In this document: piece after piece, positions 17,548 to 28,737 of the stretch | How the letters are laid out: each line of letters opens with the position of its first letter | How positions within the stretch are numbered: position 1 is the stretch's first letter | Source of the DNA: Diaporthe sp. PMI_573 | Taxonomy: Eukaryota > Ascomycota > Sordariomycetes > Diaporthales > Diaporthaceae | Direction: 5' to 3' | DNA: 64,000 bases | NCBI GenBank assembly: GCA_021399435.1 | Contig: JAJTUP010000006.1 | Span: 248,001 to 312,000, forward strand | Notes under the pieces: model-generated | The model's database searches: none | What the model saw: only the letters and a program-made list of their open reading frames with translations | Told to the model about the DNA's origin: nothing | Made by a program: the position numbers and the translations under genes

Positions 17548-19491
17548 TGCGCGCCGGTGCCGAGATGCAAGTCTGAAGAAGGGTCCGGCTGTCTAACACC
17601 GTGGTGGAGGGGGGCCCGGAGGACCAATGGCCCAGATGACTGTTTTGTTCGTCCAGACTTGTCCCCCTTTCCATCCACTCCGCCCTGGCTCGACACGGGT
17701 GCCATAGTACTCGCCAGGGACAACGACTGGCTTTGCTTTGCTTGGGTCCTGTACGAAGTACCAGTGTCGAAAGCGACCCGCTGATCGCGGACAAACTCGA
17801 GGCAGGATTGCGAGTGGGGCATTGTGGTAGGATGTGCATGCCTGCCCTTCAGGTCCTTGTGCCGTGCATTTGCGTGTGACGACGCACGCGAGAACTGATA
17901 TGCCCAGCCCGGGGCATGTAGCCGAACCGTTGAGGGCAGCAGTCCCGCTCAGAAACCAAGAAAGTGCCAATGCACATGGAAAGCTCGGTGTGATCCCACG
18001 TTGGGTGCACAACGTGACGGCAGACTAATCGTCAGACGTGCGATGAGTGCAACCGGGGAAGGTTGTCAGCGCGCGGGAACATATCCCTGACGGACAGGAA
18101 GGATGCCCCAAGGAAGGATATCCTAAACAGCTAACCTGCAGGGTCGTTGTATGTAGGAGACCGTCCTGCAGGATAACCCGAGCCTCTCATAGCAAACTTC
18201 ACATGGTGTTGTACGACCTGGTAGAGATCACCCCTCTCTCCCATCCAATGGGGTGTAAGAAGAAGCAGCTGCATGAGGGTGGATTTGCGTTCTCTTACAG
18301 ATCTCCACCAGGCACTTCCGGATCGAGCCCAAAAACCGTTATTCAGGTACCTTGGGATGGCAACCGAACAAGATGAATTTTCATGGTCAACGAATCCTTG
18401 CGAACCAAAGATCGAAGGAATTTTGAGCAGAAATGGAGAGGTTGTGTCAAACCTTATTGCAGTCCACTCGGACTGGAGTCTACAGCCGCCCAGCTTCCGG
18501 GGAAAGTAAACATTGTGCGCACGTCCAATGTGAGTAGCTAGGACACGAGTAAGTGAATTTGGAAGGGGTATTCCTTTATCCCATTTTGGAGAGTCTCCGG
18601 AAGATCGAAGGAATTGAGTCTACCACGAGTGCTTGGTCCACGGCTGTTGACAGTTTTACTTTACACTGCAGGAAGAGTCGACAGATAAATTGTAGTCCTG
18701 TGTGGGAGAGCCTCTCTTACTGGCGGTCCTTTCCGCACCTCTGCAGGTATGTGGGGACTATCCCGCCAATACAACAACGTGTGGTATTGGGCATCGCCGG
18801 CGAGCACGACCCAAGAATTCTGCTTTGAGAGGTCCTGCATATGATATCTCATTTGCCAATTCGAGTGCTAACCGAAATCGTCTTGGTGAACCAACAGGCA
18901 GGACAGGCTGGCGTGTTGTCAACAGGGGCACCGATCTCCCCGCGGGGGACTTAGCTGTTGATCCCACAGCCAGGAACGGCATCGCCTCTCTCACGACCAC
19001 CTCGCTGCATCCAAGGGTCCAGGGGTCCAGACCTTTCCCTCAGGTCAACCAAGGCACGTAGCTCTTTGCGAGGTTCAAGATCGAAGAGAAATTCTCCATG
19101 TGGTTAGAACTCTGGACGAACCGAAGTACGCGACCTGTCCAGTGTCAGAATTCGAAATGCCTGCAGTGCTGCGCGGAACTAATATCATGCATGTCCAACG
19201 TTGTTGGCCCAGAGGCGACACACCGGTTATGCCTGGTTAGGGAAGGAGCGAGGGACTGGTATCCACGTTGGCCGACTAAAGGACAGACACATCGCACCAA
19301 AGTACACGAAGCCAATGTGAATCCTTTCCGCAAGCCCGTCCTCGAGCATCAGCACTAAACTGCTCGACAAGAGAGCGAGCCAGAGAGCCGAAGCTGGATG
19401 CTCTGCTCTACTGCCACAAACAGATCCATCATTTGCCAGGCGCCACATTGCCGATCTCTTGTTTTGTGCAACCATCCCATAATCCGTCACC
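17548..19491. other. Divergent intergenic region between SAT4 and GMC genes
   Basis: This 1.9-kb stretch should contain both promoters. The minus-strand frame at 17593-18012 has a hydrophobic leader-like start and several Cys but lacks an in-frame ATG. A string CTGCAGGATAACCCGAG near 18168 resembles repeats near 22.9 kb. I see no TATA box close to either start. Confidence 0.4.
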
Positions 19492-21235
19492 ATGGCCTCG
19501 AGCACCTATGACTACATCATCGTGGGAGGCGGCCTGTCTGGGTGCGTCCTCACCAGCCGGCTGCGGCAGTACAAGTCCGGGTCCAGGATCCTGCTCATCG
19601 AGGCCGGCCAGGACACCCGCTCGCGGACCGACATAATCCAGCCAGACATCCTCAACCTGGGCGGGGAGCTCGACTGGATGTACCCGACCGAGCCTCAGGC
19701 GAGCATCGGCGGCCGCAGCATTGTGTACAATGCTGGCAAGGGACTCGGTGGGGGCACGCTCATCAACTCGGGTAAGTTTAACTGCCTCGCCCCAGTGGAG
19801 CAGGCGAGCAAGCGCAGTTTTGATTGTTTGAAGTCAACACACTTGTCTGACATGGCATTCAGGCGCTTGGACCCGTGGCTCTGCAGTGGACTATGACGAG
19901 TGGGCGGCGCTCGTGGGAGACGCGAGGTGGAGCTATAAAGGCCAGCTCCCCTACTTCAAGAAGACGGAGGCGTGGTTCGACGATATCAACCCTGAGCAGC
20001 ACGGCAAGGAAGGGCCTATTTCTGTTGCATCTGCACTGTCAACGGGCCGCAAGTTTCCCCTGACGGAACCCATCGCCGCAGCCTGGGATAAGTTGGGGGT
20101 TCACGCCCTGCCCGGCCTCGACCAGAATGTAGGTGACAACCTGGGAAGAGCTTATATCTGCGAGGCTCGACGCGAGGGCAAGCGGCAATTCTCGGCCATG
20201 AACTACCCACTTGAGGGTGTCGAGATCCTGCCAGACACCCTGGTGAAGAGAGTTGTTCTTAGTAAAACAGAGGGAGCGCCCAAGGCAACTGGCGTAGAGC
20301 TTGCTGATGGCAAGATCATCTCCGGCACGGAGGTGATCGTCTGCGGTGGCACCATCCGATCTCCTCAGCTGCTGCTCCTGTCGGGCATAGGCGACGCAGC
20401 CCACCTGAAAGAGCACAAGATCGAGACGCTGGTCGACCTTCCTGAGGTGGGGCAGGGGCTTCACGACCACTTATCATTCTACCAGTTCTGGAAGCTGAAG
20501 AACCCGGAACGAGGCTACACCGTCGGCTCAGCCAACCCTCTGTTCCAGCAGCCCGAGTTCGCCTTGGGAATACCGCTGGACTGGATCGTTTCAACAGACG
20601 TTCCTCACGAGCCACTCGCCAAGGCTATCGAGCGGGACGAGGGCAAGGCGCCCGACGCCGCGACGCACCCTCTCCTTCGCGAGGCCCGCACACACATCGA
20701 GACGGTCGTGTTGTATATCAAACTGCCCATCCCTGGCGTCCAGCCGGACGCCGAGCATCTCACCACCCTCACCGTCCCCTTCCTGCCGACGTCCCGCGGC
20801 AGCGTGACCCTCAAGTCTGCGGATGCGCACGAACCCCCGAGGGTCGACCTGAACTACCTGGCCACCGAGACGGACAGGTGCGTGGCTCGGGAGGGCGTGC
20901 GCACGCTGGCGAAGTTGATGCTGCAGACCGAGTTCGGGAAGGAGTTCGTCGCCGGCGAGATGGTGCCGCCCGTTCCCGGTGTAGAGGCCGTGTCGCTCGA
21001 GGACAGCGACGAGAAGCTGGACAAGCGGATCGCGCTGGGCGGGGGGACGACCTGGCACTCTGGCGGTACGTGTGCGATGGGCAAGGTGGTTGACGCTGAG
21101 TTCCGTGTCAAGGGCGTGGATGGGCTGCGAGTCGTCGATGCTTCGGTCCTTCCTCTCCCGCTGAGTGCTCATCCACAGGCACCGGTGTATGCGATGACGG
21201 AGCAGGCCGCGGCTATCATTTCTGGGGCCGCATGA
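19492..21235 (+). CDS. GMC family FAD-dependent oxidoreductase
   Basis: Two exons, 19492-19771 and 19863-21235, give 550 residues, typical for the glucose-methanol-choline family. The dinucleotide-binding start YDYIIVGGGLSGCVLTSRL occupies residues 6-24, with the acidic ribose-binding LLIEAGQD ahead. GMC signature 1 is YNAGKGLGGGTLINSG and signature 2 is GGTIRSPQLLLLSGIG. The catalytic region has HSGGTCAMG (about residue 490) and a second His in SAHPQAPVY (about 529). The enzyme should oxidise an alcohol with FAD, reducing oxygen or another acceptor; the substrate is unknown. There is no signal peptide, so it is probably intracellular, unlike secreted aryl-alcohol or glucose oxidases. The 91-nt intron interrupts signature 1. 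Intracellular GMC enzymes often belong to secondary metabolism, but no biosynthetic core gene is present here. Confidence 0.92.
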
Positions 21236-21931
21236 GATAGAACGGTATAGTGCATATTTTCGTATTGTTATCGATGATTTCTAAGTTTTCATGGATAAGT
21301 ATGGGGGTGATACAGGCATACCCGACTTGCTTGCAACTCAATACCCGCCATGATTTGTAGAGAAGACTGCTTAGCAAAGCGACCCTTCCCCCTTGCACGA
21401 ACGAAATGAGCTCGGTGACGCACGCCAGATGCCCGTGGCATGATAAGTCTCGCTTCTGGCTTAGAGAGCCTGATGACCGCGATCTCCCAGCCACAATACA
21501 ATAACCTCGCAGCTACCAGACTCTTGTGGTCATCGCAGTGTTGCAGTCACCAGACTTGCAGCCGCCTGGCGTCATCTTGCACAATGAGCCACTGCCCACA
21601 AACCAGTGCGCGAGTGACAGGTTATCCCCATTCAGTCCACAAACTGGTCATAAAGTAATCCATGGGACTTGAACAGCCTGACCCCGCAAGCTGTGCCTTG
21701 TAGTCTCGCCCCCCTTCCTGCGCTCTGTGGCCCTCATTTCCGATGGCGTATCGTAAGCCTCGTACGCGCTCGCATCACAAGCTCGCCTGGAATCGGCGTC
21801 ACGTTCGCGCGCACCAGGGTGGGCAGATGCGGTCGGCAAACCGACATTTTTGGACATGGGTTGTTCTGGTCGCGTCATAAGGGCGTCAAGGGCCGAAGAT
21901 TGGTCTGAGTTCGAATCGTCCACGAAATTTC
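21236..21931. other. Convergent intergenic region
   Basis: 3' flanks of the GMC gene (plus) and the cyclophilin gene (minus). No gene or element seen. Confidence 0.45.
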
Positions 21932-22527
21932 TTAGCCGGCCATTGGGTTCGCATGAATAGTAATGCTCTCAATCTTGCAAGGCTCCTTGGGCCTGTTCTT
22001 CTTATCGACCTCGAGCGCCTCGATCTTGGCCAGGGTGGCCAGGCTGGCGTCGCCGATGACCTTGCCGAAGATGGTGTTGAGCCCGTCGAGGTGCGGGGCC
22101 TTGTCGAAGATGATGAAGAACTGCGACCCGTTGGTGCCGGGGCCCTTGTTGGCCATGGAGACCATCCCCCGCTGCGCGTGTTTGATTGCCGGGCGGATCT
22201 CGTCGTCAAAGGTGCCGCCCCAGATGGAGCGGCCGCCCTTTGGGTTCTCGGGGGGCGAGGGCTGCGCTGGCGCGCCGGTCTGGGCCATGAAGCCCGGGAT
22301 GAGGCGGTGGAAGGGCGAGTCGTCGTAGTAATGGGAGGCGCAGAGGGCGAGGAAGTTCTGAGGCGAGATTCTCCTTGTTAGTTACTGGGTCGCCTCCAAG
22401 AAGCCTCAGACGTAGGAATGGGAACGGCTGGGGGGGGGGGACGTGTTACCTCTGTGGTCTTGGGGACGCTGTCGCAGAAGACCTCTATCTTGATTGTGCC
22501 AGCTGTTGTGTTTAGTGTGACAGACAT
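21932..22527 (-). CDS. Peptidyl-prolyl isomerase, PPIL3/Cyp10 type
   Basis: Exons 22450-22527 and 21932-22357 give 167 residues, the length of the PPIL3-type cyclophilins. The start MSVTLNTTAGTIKIEVFCD is the usual first strand. FHRLIPGFMAQTG, GTNGSQFFIIF and LDGLNTIFGKVIG form the isomerase active site and cyclosporin-binding surface. The insert NPKGGRSIWGGTFDDE is typical of this subclass. PPIL3 proteins are small, mostly nuclear and found with spliceosomes. The 92-nt intron contains a run of 11 G at 22430-22440, unusual for so short an intron. The gene converges with the GMC gene and diverges from the arrestin-like gene. Confidence 0.94.
22430..22440 (+). repeat. Homopolymer run of 11 G inside a cyclophilin intron
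   Basis: It reads as poly-C on the coding strand, just downstream of the donor of the only intron of the PPIL3-type gene. Confidence 0.9.
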
Positions 22528-25093
22528 GGTGGCGGCGAGAGTGGTTGTTCTAAGTCAGACGATGTGACGGTCTGTCTCAACGACAAGATAGATAGAATAA
22601 TGTGAGGTGGGCGCGAGGAGTGTTTTGACTGCAAGGAAGCTCTGCACAAAGTAGTGGTGGGTGGTCCGTACATAGCACCGTGTCAGAGCTTTTCAGAAGT
22701 CTCGACTCTGGAGCTCCCCCTGCTCGTTCAGTAATATGTGATTGGTCGACGTGGCACAGAACATCAAAGCTCCCGAGGTCCCCCCTCGTGCTGGGTGCAG
22801 GCACAGTAGGTACTGCGAACAGAAGACGGGCTGAGCTTTAGGCTGCAGTTGTGAACTCTCGAGACGCGAGGGGCGTACGGAGTCTACATGTAGGATGATT
22901 GTCTACAGGATAACCTCTGATGTGATACCCTCCTCTGGGATAAAGTGCTCCCGGATTAATTCCTCTACGGGTAAGCTGATGTGGGATTACCGTCTACGGA
23001 GCAACCTCTTCCAGTACCTTGTATCCGTACGTTGACATTATATACACAGCTGGGAATACTGCATACCTACAGTTGTCGGGGCAGGTTTCTCTGTGAACTT
23101 ATCATATCATACACTTATACTTTGTACAAAGACACGTGCGGACTTCGGTACGTTTTAAATTAGCGAGAATCAAGGATCGAAACATAGAGTAATAAGCGTT
23201 GTGGCAGAAGAGTCGTGCCTCGGCGTGGTCAGTGTCTGCGCAAGCGAGCTGAAGAGCTGGAGGATGCTGGATGACGCACTGGATCCCGAAGCTGGGGGTT
23301 GCAGGGTCCTCCCAGCACAAAAACCGGCGCCAGCCAGGACCAGAACCTGAACTACTGTGGTAGAACTAGCACCAGCGCCAGCACCGAGCCCGTTGCCATC
23401 GTCAACAAACAGCCCCTCCTGTGGATACTGACCGCACTCGTAGGGTTTCTACAGATAGTCTGTTTGTCCGTCCACAGTAGTAATATGTGCGGTTGTCCAG
23501 GGACCTTGGATGGTTAATTGAAATGCCTATCATCTGCCAGGTCAATTGATCACGCCACTGTCTCCGTAATATAACAACAGGGTTGTCTCATGTCCGCCTG
23601 TGTTTCTCTTCAGCAGAGTGCTCTCTGCTGGTTCCACTATTGCTGCCGTGCAACCAGAAAACAAACAGCAAGTATTGCGCATAATACTGCTGCTCTGGGA
23701 CCCAACCCGCCTCTCCCCTCCTTAAAGCGGAACACCACCAGGACGGTGGATGCATAGTAGGCAGCCTACATAGAGTGGGCCCCTCGAAATCGAAATCCAC
23801 CCGCAGCCTTCTTTCGTCTGCTCTGCCCAATTCCAGTTCTGCCTGTGACGAACCCAGTCCAGTTGGCGTCGGGCGGTTCCTCCCTTTGCTTTCCTGCTTT
23901 GGGCCTCAACCCGGTCCCGTCACCCATTACGACGACTCCCTCCCAAGGGCTACTCTTGACCTCCGTGCCTCCGTCCTGCCTTGTGTTACCAACCCTGGAC
24001 TTAGTTGGCCAACCTGAGGGGAACGGCCAGGGCAGCACCAAGAGCCATTGCAGCAGCAGTCAGTAGTAACCACCACCACCACCACCACCACCGAGTTTTG
24101 CCCCTCAGCCCAGTCCAGTTCAGTCCGGTCCAGTCCGAGAGGGCCTGCGCACACCCCCTTCGACTCGACTCGACTCGATTCTGCACTCAGACCCGGTCTC
24201 GACCCGGCCTGGATTCCCACCTGCCGCACGCCAATCTCGACTTGCAGGAGACGCACATCCTCTGCGTCTCCCGTTCTCCATCCGGCACGCCCTGCCCAAT
24301 AAGCGCCCACCGCCACCAACAGGCCAGCCCTGGGGTTGCGCTGCGTTGCGCTGTGCTGTGCCGCAATCCGCACGAGCTGCCAGCACTTCGCGCGGCCGCT
24401 TAAGAGGCCACCCCAAGTCCCCAGGTCCCCAGCAGGGGGCAAGGTGTGCGTCGTATCAAAGCCTCTCTCCGGCCGGGGCTTGCGGCAGCACCAGCATCAT
24501 CGGGAGCACAAGACCGACCGACGAACTACCAGCCGACCAAACTCCAAACTTCCTGCATACCACTTCCTCGTCGACTCTGCGACCCTGACCACCGCTATCC
24601 TGCTTCAAAGTTTGCCTCTGTCTCCTTCACCTTGCGACCAGCGACCGAGCTCCAACCCTCGACGGTACACCAGCGCCATTGCTTGCGACCCGGCGTAACA
24701 CCAGCCCGCCCGAGCCTCGCAGTCTCGCTCCTATTGCTGCACCAAAAGTCCTAGATCGTCTCACCAACCACTTGCGCCCACCTTCCTCTTCCGAACCTGC
24801 CCCCCCAGGCTTTGGTGACGATTTGCTCGAGCTCTCTCGACTGCAGCTGGCCCCTGCGATTCAATGGGCTCGAGCTGCCGAGCTCCTGTCCCTCATCCCG
24901 GTTTTTGTAACTCCCAGAAGACTGCCAACACTCATCCTCGATACCCCACATTGCCCGGCCGCAGCGCTGCTTCACAGCCTTGACGCGGCGAGGCCGGCGT
25001 TCGCTCGCTGCGCATTCATGACCGTCCACCTTTGGCCTTCCACTCGCACCTCACCGTCTCGCCTGCAGTTGTAGTTGCGGCACTGCGAACAGG
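22528..25093. other. Divergent promoter region and long leader of the arrestin-like gene
   Basis: 2.6 kb without a supportable gene. At 22880-22995 there are several GGATAACCTC-like strings. From about 23,900 the plus strand becomes C/T-rich with short tandem repeats: CAGTC-type pentamers at about 24110-24138, (ACC)8 at 24069-24092 and CGACT units at 24161-24178. This is consistent with a long 5' leader, possibly with introns. Open frames here lack ATG starts or familiar sequence. Confidence 0.45.
24069..24092 (+). repeat. (ACC)8 microsatellite
   Basis: A perfect trinucleotide repeat in the presumed leader of the arrestin-like gene. It is followed by pentamer repeats of CAGTC and CGACT. Confidence 0.9.
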
Positions 25094-26471
25094 ATGGCTG
25101 CCTTTGTACGGGTCACTGGCCCGCCAAACAGCAGCTTCCTCGTCGGCTACCCTGGCATATCGGCGACCTTGGTGAGTCCTGCTCTGCCAACTGTGGCTCC
25201 CCGATCTTCGAGCGCACCTTCGCAGTAGCCAAGGTTATTGCGTAATCACCACTCACTGACCGCTAACCCAACTCCATCGCGCAGCCGCGCATAGAAGGCA
25301 AAGTTGAGATCAGACCATCGCAAGGCTTCTCTATGCCAGTTGCAGTTTCATTAGTACGGATATGTCTACAACGACGAGAGACGATACACCCCGCCGCCGA
25401 AAACGTCGCGAAACGACATCTAGGCACCCCGAGGAGAGAAACGATCGATGTGGTGGGAAAGGAGCTATTACTCTTTAGGTGTCAAGCTGGGAAAGAGGCC
25501 GAGAGCGTGATCGCGATGGACCTACCCTTTGTGCTTTTCATACCATTCGGCCGAGGCGGCGAGGAAACAAATAGGAGAATACCTCCTGCTTCATTACAAC
25601 TACCGTCGAGGACGGCCGAGACACTCTACGAGCTCGTCGTGACCGTGCAACAGGGCGCAAGTACGCAGAATAAGTATGCGTTCCCCATACCGTTGCAGAG
25701 GTATGACACGTTATCAACCTTCGGCATGTACAACCGGCCCGAGTCAAAAGTGGTCACAGCCGACAACTTGGTCACGTTGGGAATATCGCTACCAAAATGG
25801 AGTTATGGCCCCTGTGACCCGATTACCGTCTATATAAAGCTTGCGCCGAATGCGGACTGGGCCAGCAAGGCAAAGAGGGTCACGATTCAGAAGATCACAT
25901 TGGCGATCGAGGAGGAGATAACATATAATCCGGAGGGCGATGAGCCGACCAAGAAGGTGAACAGGATCGCCAAACACACGCAGCCAGTACAGGCAAAACT
26001 ACCAGAAGCCGGCTACGTCACAAACCTTGGTCTAGTATTTCCGTCAAAAGACTTGAGGGACTCCGAGGGCATCGTCAAGAGAGGCAAACCTGGGTTCCCG
26101 CTCTACGAGGTCACATCCTTCACGACAAGCTCGACACTCTACAAGATCGAGTTCTTCTTGAGCATCAAGGTCAGTCATATCCAGCGCGCGTAAGTCAGGC
26201 GTTGCGCCCCAAGCTGACAAGTTGACAGGCCCAGATGAGCTCTGCTCGGGACATAACCTTGCGACAGCCCATCGTCATCTGCCCGATGGACCAACAAGCT
26301 TGCAAAGAGGAAATGGACGCCATCGAACAAGCCGCCAAAGACGCATCACACGTGGACCCGAACAACCCCATGCTCCCCGCCAGGTCGATCATAGTAGCCA
26401 CTGACAAGGACGCTCTCAAACACCTCGGGCTCTGCAACGTTGCAGGGCATAAGAAGCCACTGATCGAATGA
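25094..26471 (+). CDS. Arrestin-like (alpha-arrestin fold) protein
   Basis: Three exons, 25094-25171, 25285-26169 and 26229-26471, give 401 residues. It matches a conserved fungal arrestin-type protein. The N-terminal half begins FVRVTGPPNSSFLVGYPGIS and IEGKVEIRP and includes DLPFVLFIPFGRGGEE. The C-terminal half carries PKWSYGPCDPITVYIKLAPN, KVTIQKITLAIEEEITYNPE and SSARDITLRQPIVICPMD. These beta-sandwich segments correspond to the arrestin N and C domains. Fungal relatives act as adaptors linking membrane proteins to Rsp5-type ubiquitin ligases, but I see no clear PPxY motif, so a Rsp5 link is not supported here. Both introns split after whole codons. The role of this subgroup is not known to me. 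Confidence 0.82.
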
Positions 26472-28737
26472 CAGACCAACCCCAGTCGGTGAACGATTCA
26501 GTGTTTACGGGAATTTGAAACTCATCCTCGGGCTGCACAGCGCCATGTCCATCTAAGCCATGAGGAAGGCGGACTCGATAGCCCCACAACAGCTCTTCGA
26601 TCTCTGCTCAGATGGGCCGTCATCGAATTACTCATGCCTGTCAGGCCACAGGGCTTTGTAGTTCCATGTTGTCCTGGCTCGTGGACGATTGAGAGACCGC
26701 CGAAAGAATGCCTGCCGACAGAGTCTAAAAATGCCCATTCCGGTCGGCCCTTCGCATGCTGCTAAGACGGCCCGGGTGCTTGCATACCACACCCTACGCC
26801 TTCGGGCTCGATCTTGCGCTACGGCGGTTTTGGTAGACGGGAGCCAAGGCAGAACAAGTTGCCAAGGCAAGCTCATTGGGGGCCAGGGGGTCTAGGATTT
26901 GTGATTAATCCTCCTACGCCCACATGAAACCATGGCTTACAGCGCGCACTCTCCTCGGCTGTCTACTGCGAAAGTCGAGGACAAGGCGAGGGAGCGAGAG
27001 GGATTAACATTCTACGACGGCCGAGGACCGAATCGAGATATTTATTTACTTCAGTAAAAGTTTTATTTTCAAAGCTTCAGTGTACCGCGGCGGCAGGCAC
27101 CACCAGAGGAACGACATGCATCCTGGCGGCCCGTGATGGCAGCAGGTGGAGGCAGGGTTCTCGAATGAGCGGGTGGTTTGGCATTTTCGGCGCAGAGCTT
27201 TTACGAATGACTGATGAATGGAGTTGAGCTGGAGGTGAGCTGGAGGACAGGTACCCGCCACCCAAGGCGCCGCAGACATATTTGGATCGGAACGGCTGGA
27301 CATATGCGTTGGATAGAATCGAGCCAGCGGGATAAGGGTCAGGCGGAACGACACCTCCCTGTGTGCCTGTGTCCTTGCTTCTGTTGTTGCTGTTGTCGTC
27401 GTCGTCGTTGATACTGTACCGCGCCTACGTGTGTGATACACCACGGGGAGCACTGAACATAACTGCCAATTTCTCCCTGACCTAATTCTACCATGGGTCT
27501 GTTCCGAGATAAAAAGGCGACGGACACAATGAGAAAGACGATAATTCTAAGCCTTATGGTTCTCCCCTCCGGCCCCATTGATACCGCAAGAGACTATGAC
27601 GCCCAAAACCGTCCGCAATTTTGCGCCTCTGGCTCGTGTGACATGCACGTTGAAGTTGGACATGCGAGCTCCTTCCTTTCCGACCTCTCGCGCGAGGGGA
27701 CCGAGTCTGCCTCGTTTCGGCCCCCACGAGGCTGACGGTGGACGGGCCGAAGTGATGGCTAGAGAGCTCCTAGGTCGGTCACCAACCAGCCGACCAGCCA
27801 GACCAACACACATGCCCAACTAATAACCAACTGAACCACCAGACGCCTCGCTCGCTCAGCTCAGCTCACCCGATGGACCCCTTTTGTGTCCCTCCCGGAT
27901 TTAACCACAAAAGGCTCCACGTCATTCCGGCCCTACGGCTGACTGCGCTGGACGGGGGCTTTCTGGCTGGCAGGCTGGTTGGTCCGGCGCGCTGCCGCTG
28001 CGGGCGGGAGAGAGGGAGACTACGAGCAAGCTGTCAGCGCTAGGCGGGCTGGGCTGGGTGATCAGGATTCCACGTGGGGTCAGCCGGGTGGCCAGGCAGG
28101 GGAAGGGGGGACCCTGAGGAATTGATGATTAGTTTACCTGTCCTGTTAGGGGACGCTCGGTGGGTGGATGATAAATCAAGGGATTTGTCGCTTGTGGATC
28201 AATCTCCGGGACGAGCGGGCATATAATGATTTGGCTAGGGGTATAGCTGACCGTGCTAATTCTTGAGATACCCGGATACAGTCTGTAGATTGTGTTGCTG
28301 CGAATATGATAAACTGTCTCGAGTGAATCTTGAGGATATACTCACAGATTAGGACCTGGATATCATTATTGTAACATGAGAGCAGACCACAGGCGAACAA
28401 TATATGAGTAAACAATTGTGGAATAGATATATCATACCAGTGAAACACATTCATCAAGGCCTACAATATGTCTATAGAGGAACACACTCCGAAATACCAG
28501 GACTCCCCACCAAATCAAGACCCGCAGATTCATTCTTGGCACCAGTGTCGTAACCCACAGTACAAATTTGAATGACAAGATCTTCCATTCGCTACCCTAT
28601 CCATAATACTACTCTATTTTGGTCATGACGGGTAAATATCCTTCCAAGAACTTGAAACCCCTTGCTTGGAGACGAATGCTTCTTAGATGGCCGACTAAAT
28701 CGGCCCAATCACGGCGATAAAGATCGCGTATCAATCC
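26472..28737. other. Convergent intergenic region, 2.3 kb
   Basis: Between the 3' ends of the arrestin-like gene and HSF1. A GTT/GTC trinucleotide microsatellite lies at about 27383-27410. The part from about 28,150 to 28,480 is more AT-rich. No gene, tRNA or mobile element could be supported. Confidence 0.4.

Noticed and set aside
17593..18012. Cys-containing frame with hydrophobic start upstream of the SAT4-family gene, considered as a CFEM domain or small secreted protein
   Set aside because: It has no in-frame ATG, the Cys spacing does not fit CFEM, and no junction could be found that improves the SAT4-family model.
24679..25074. 131-codon frame just upstream of the arrestin-like gene
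   Set aside because: It begins at TTG rather than ATG and has leader-like low-complexity composition. The conserved protein starts at 25094.
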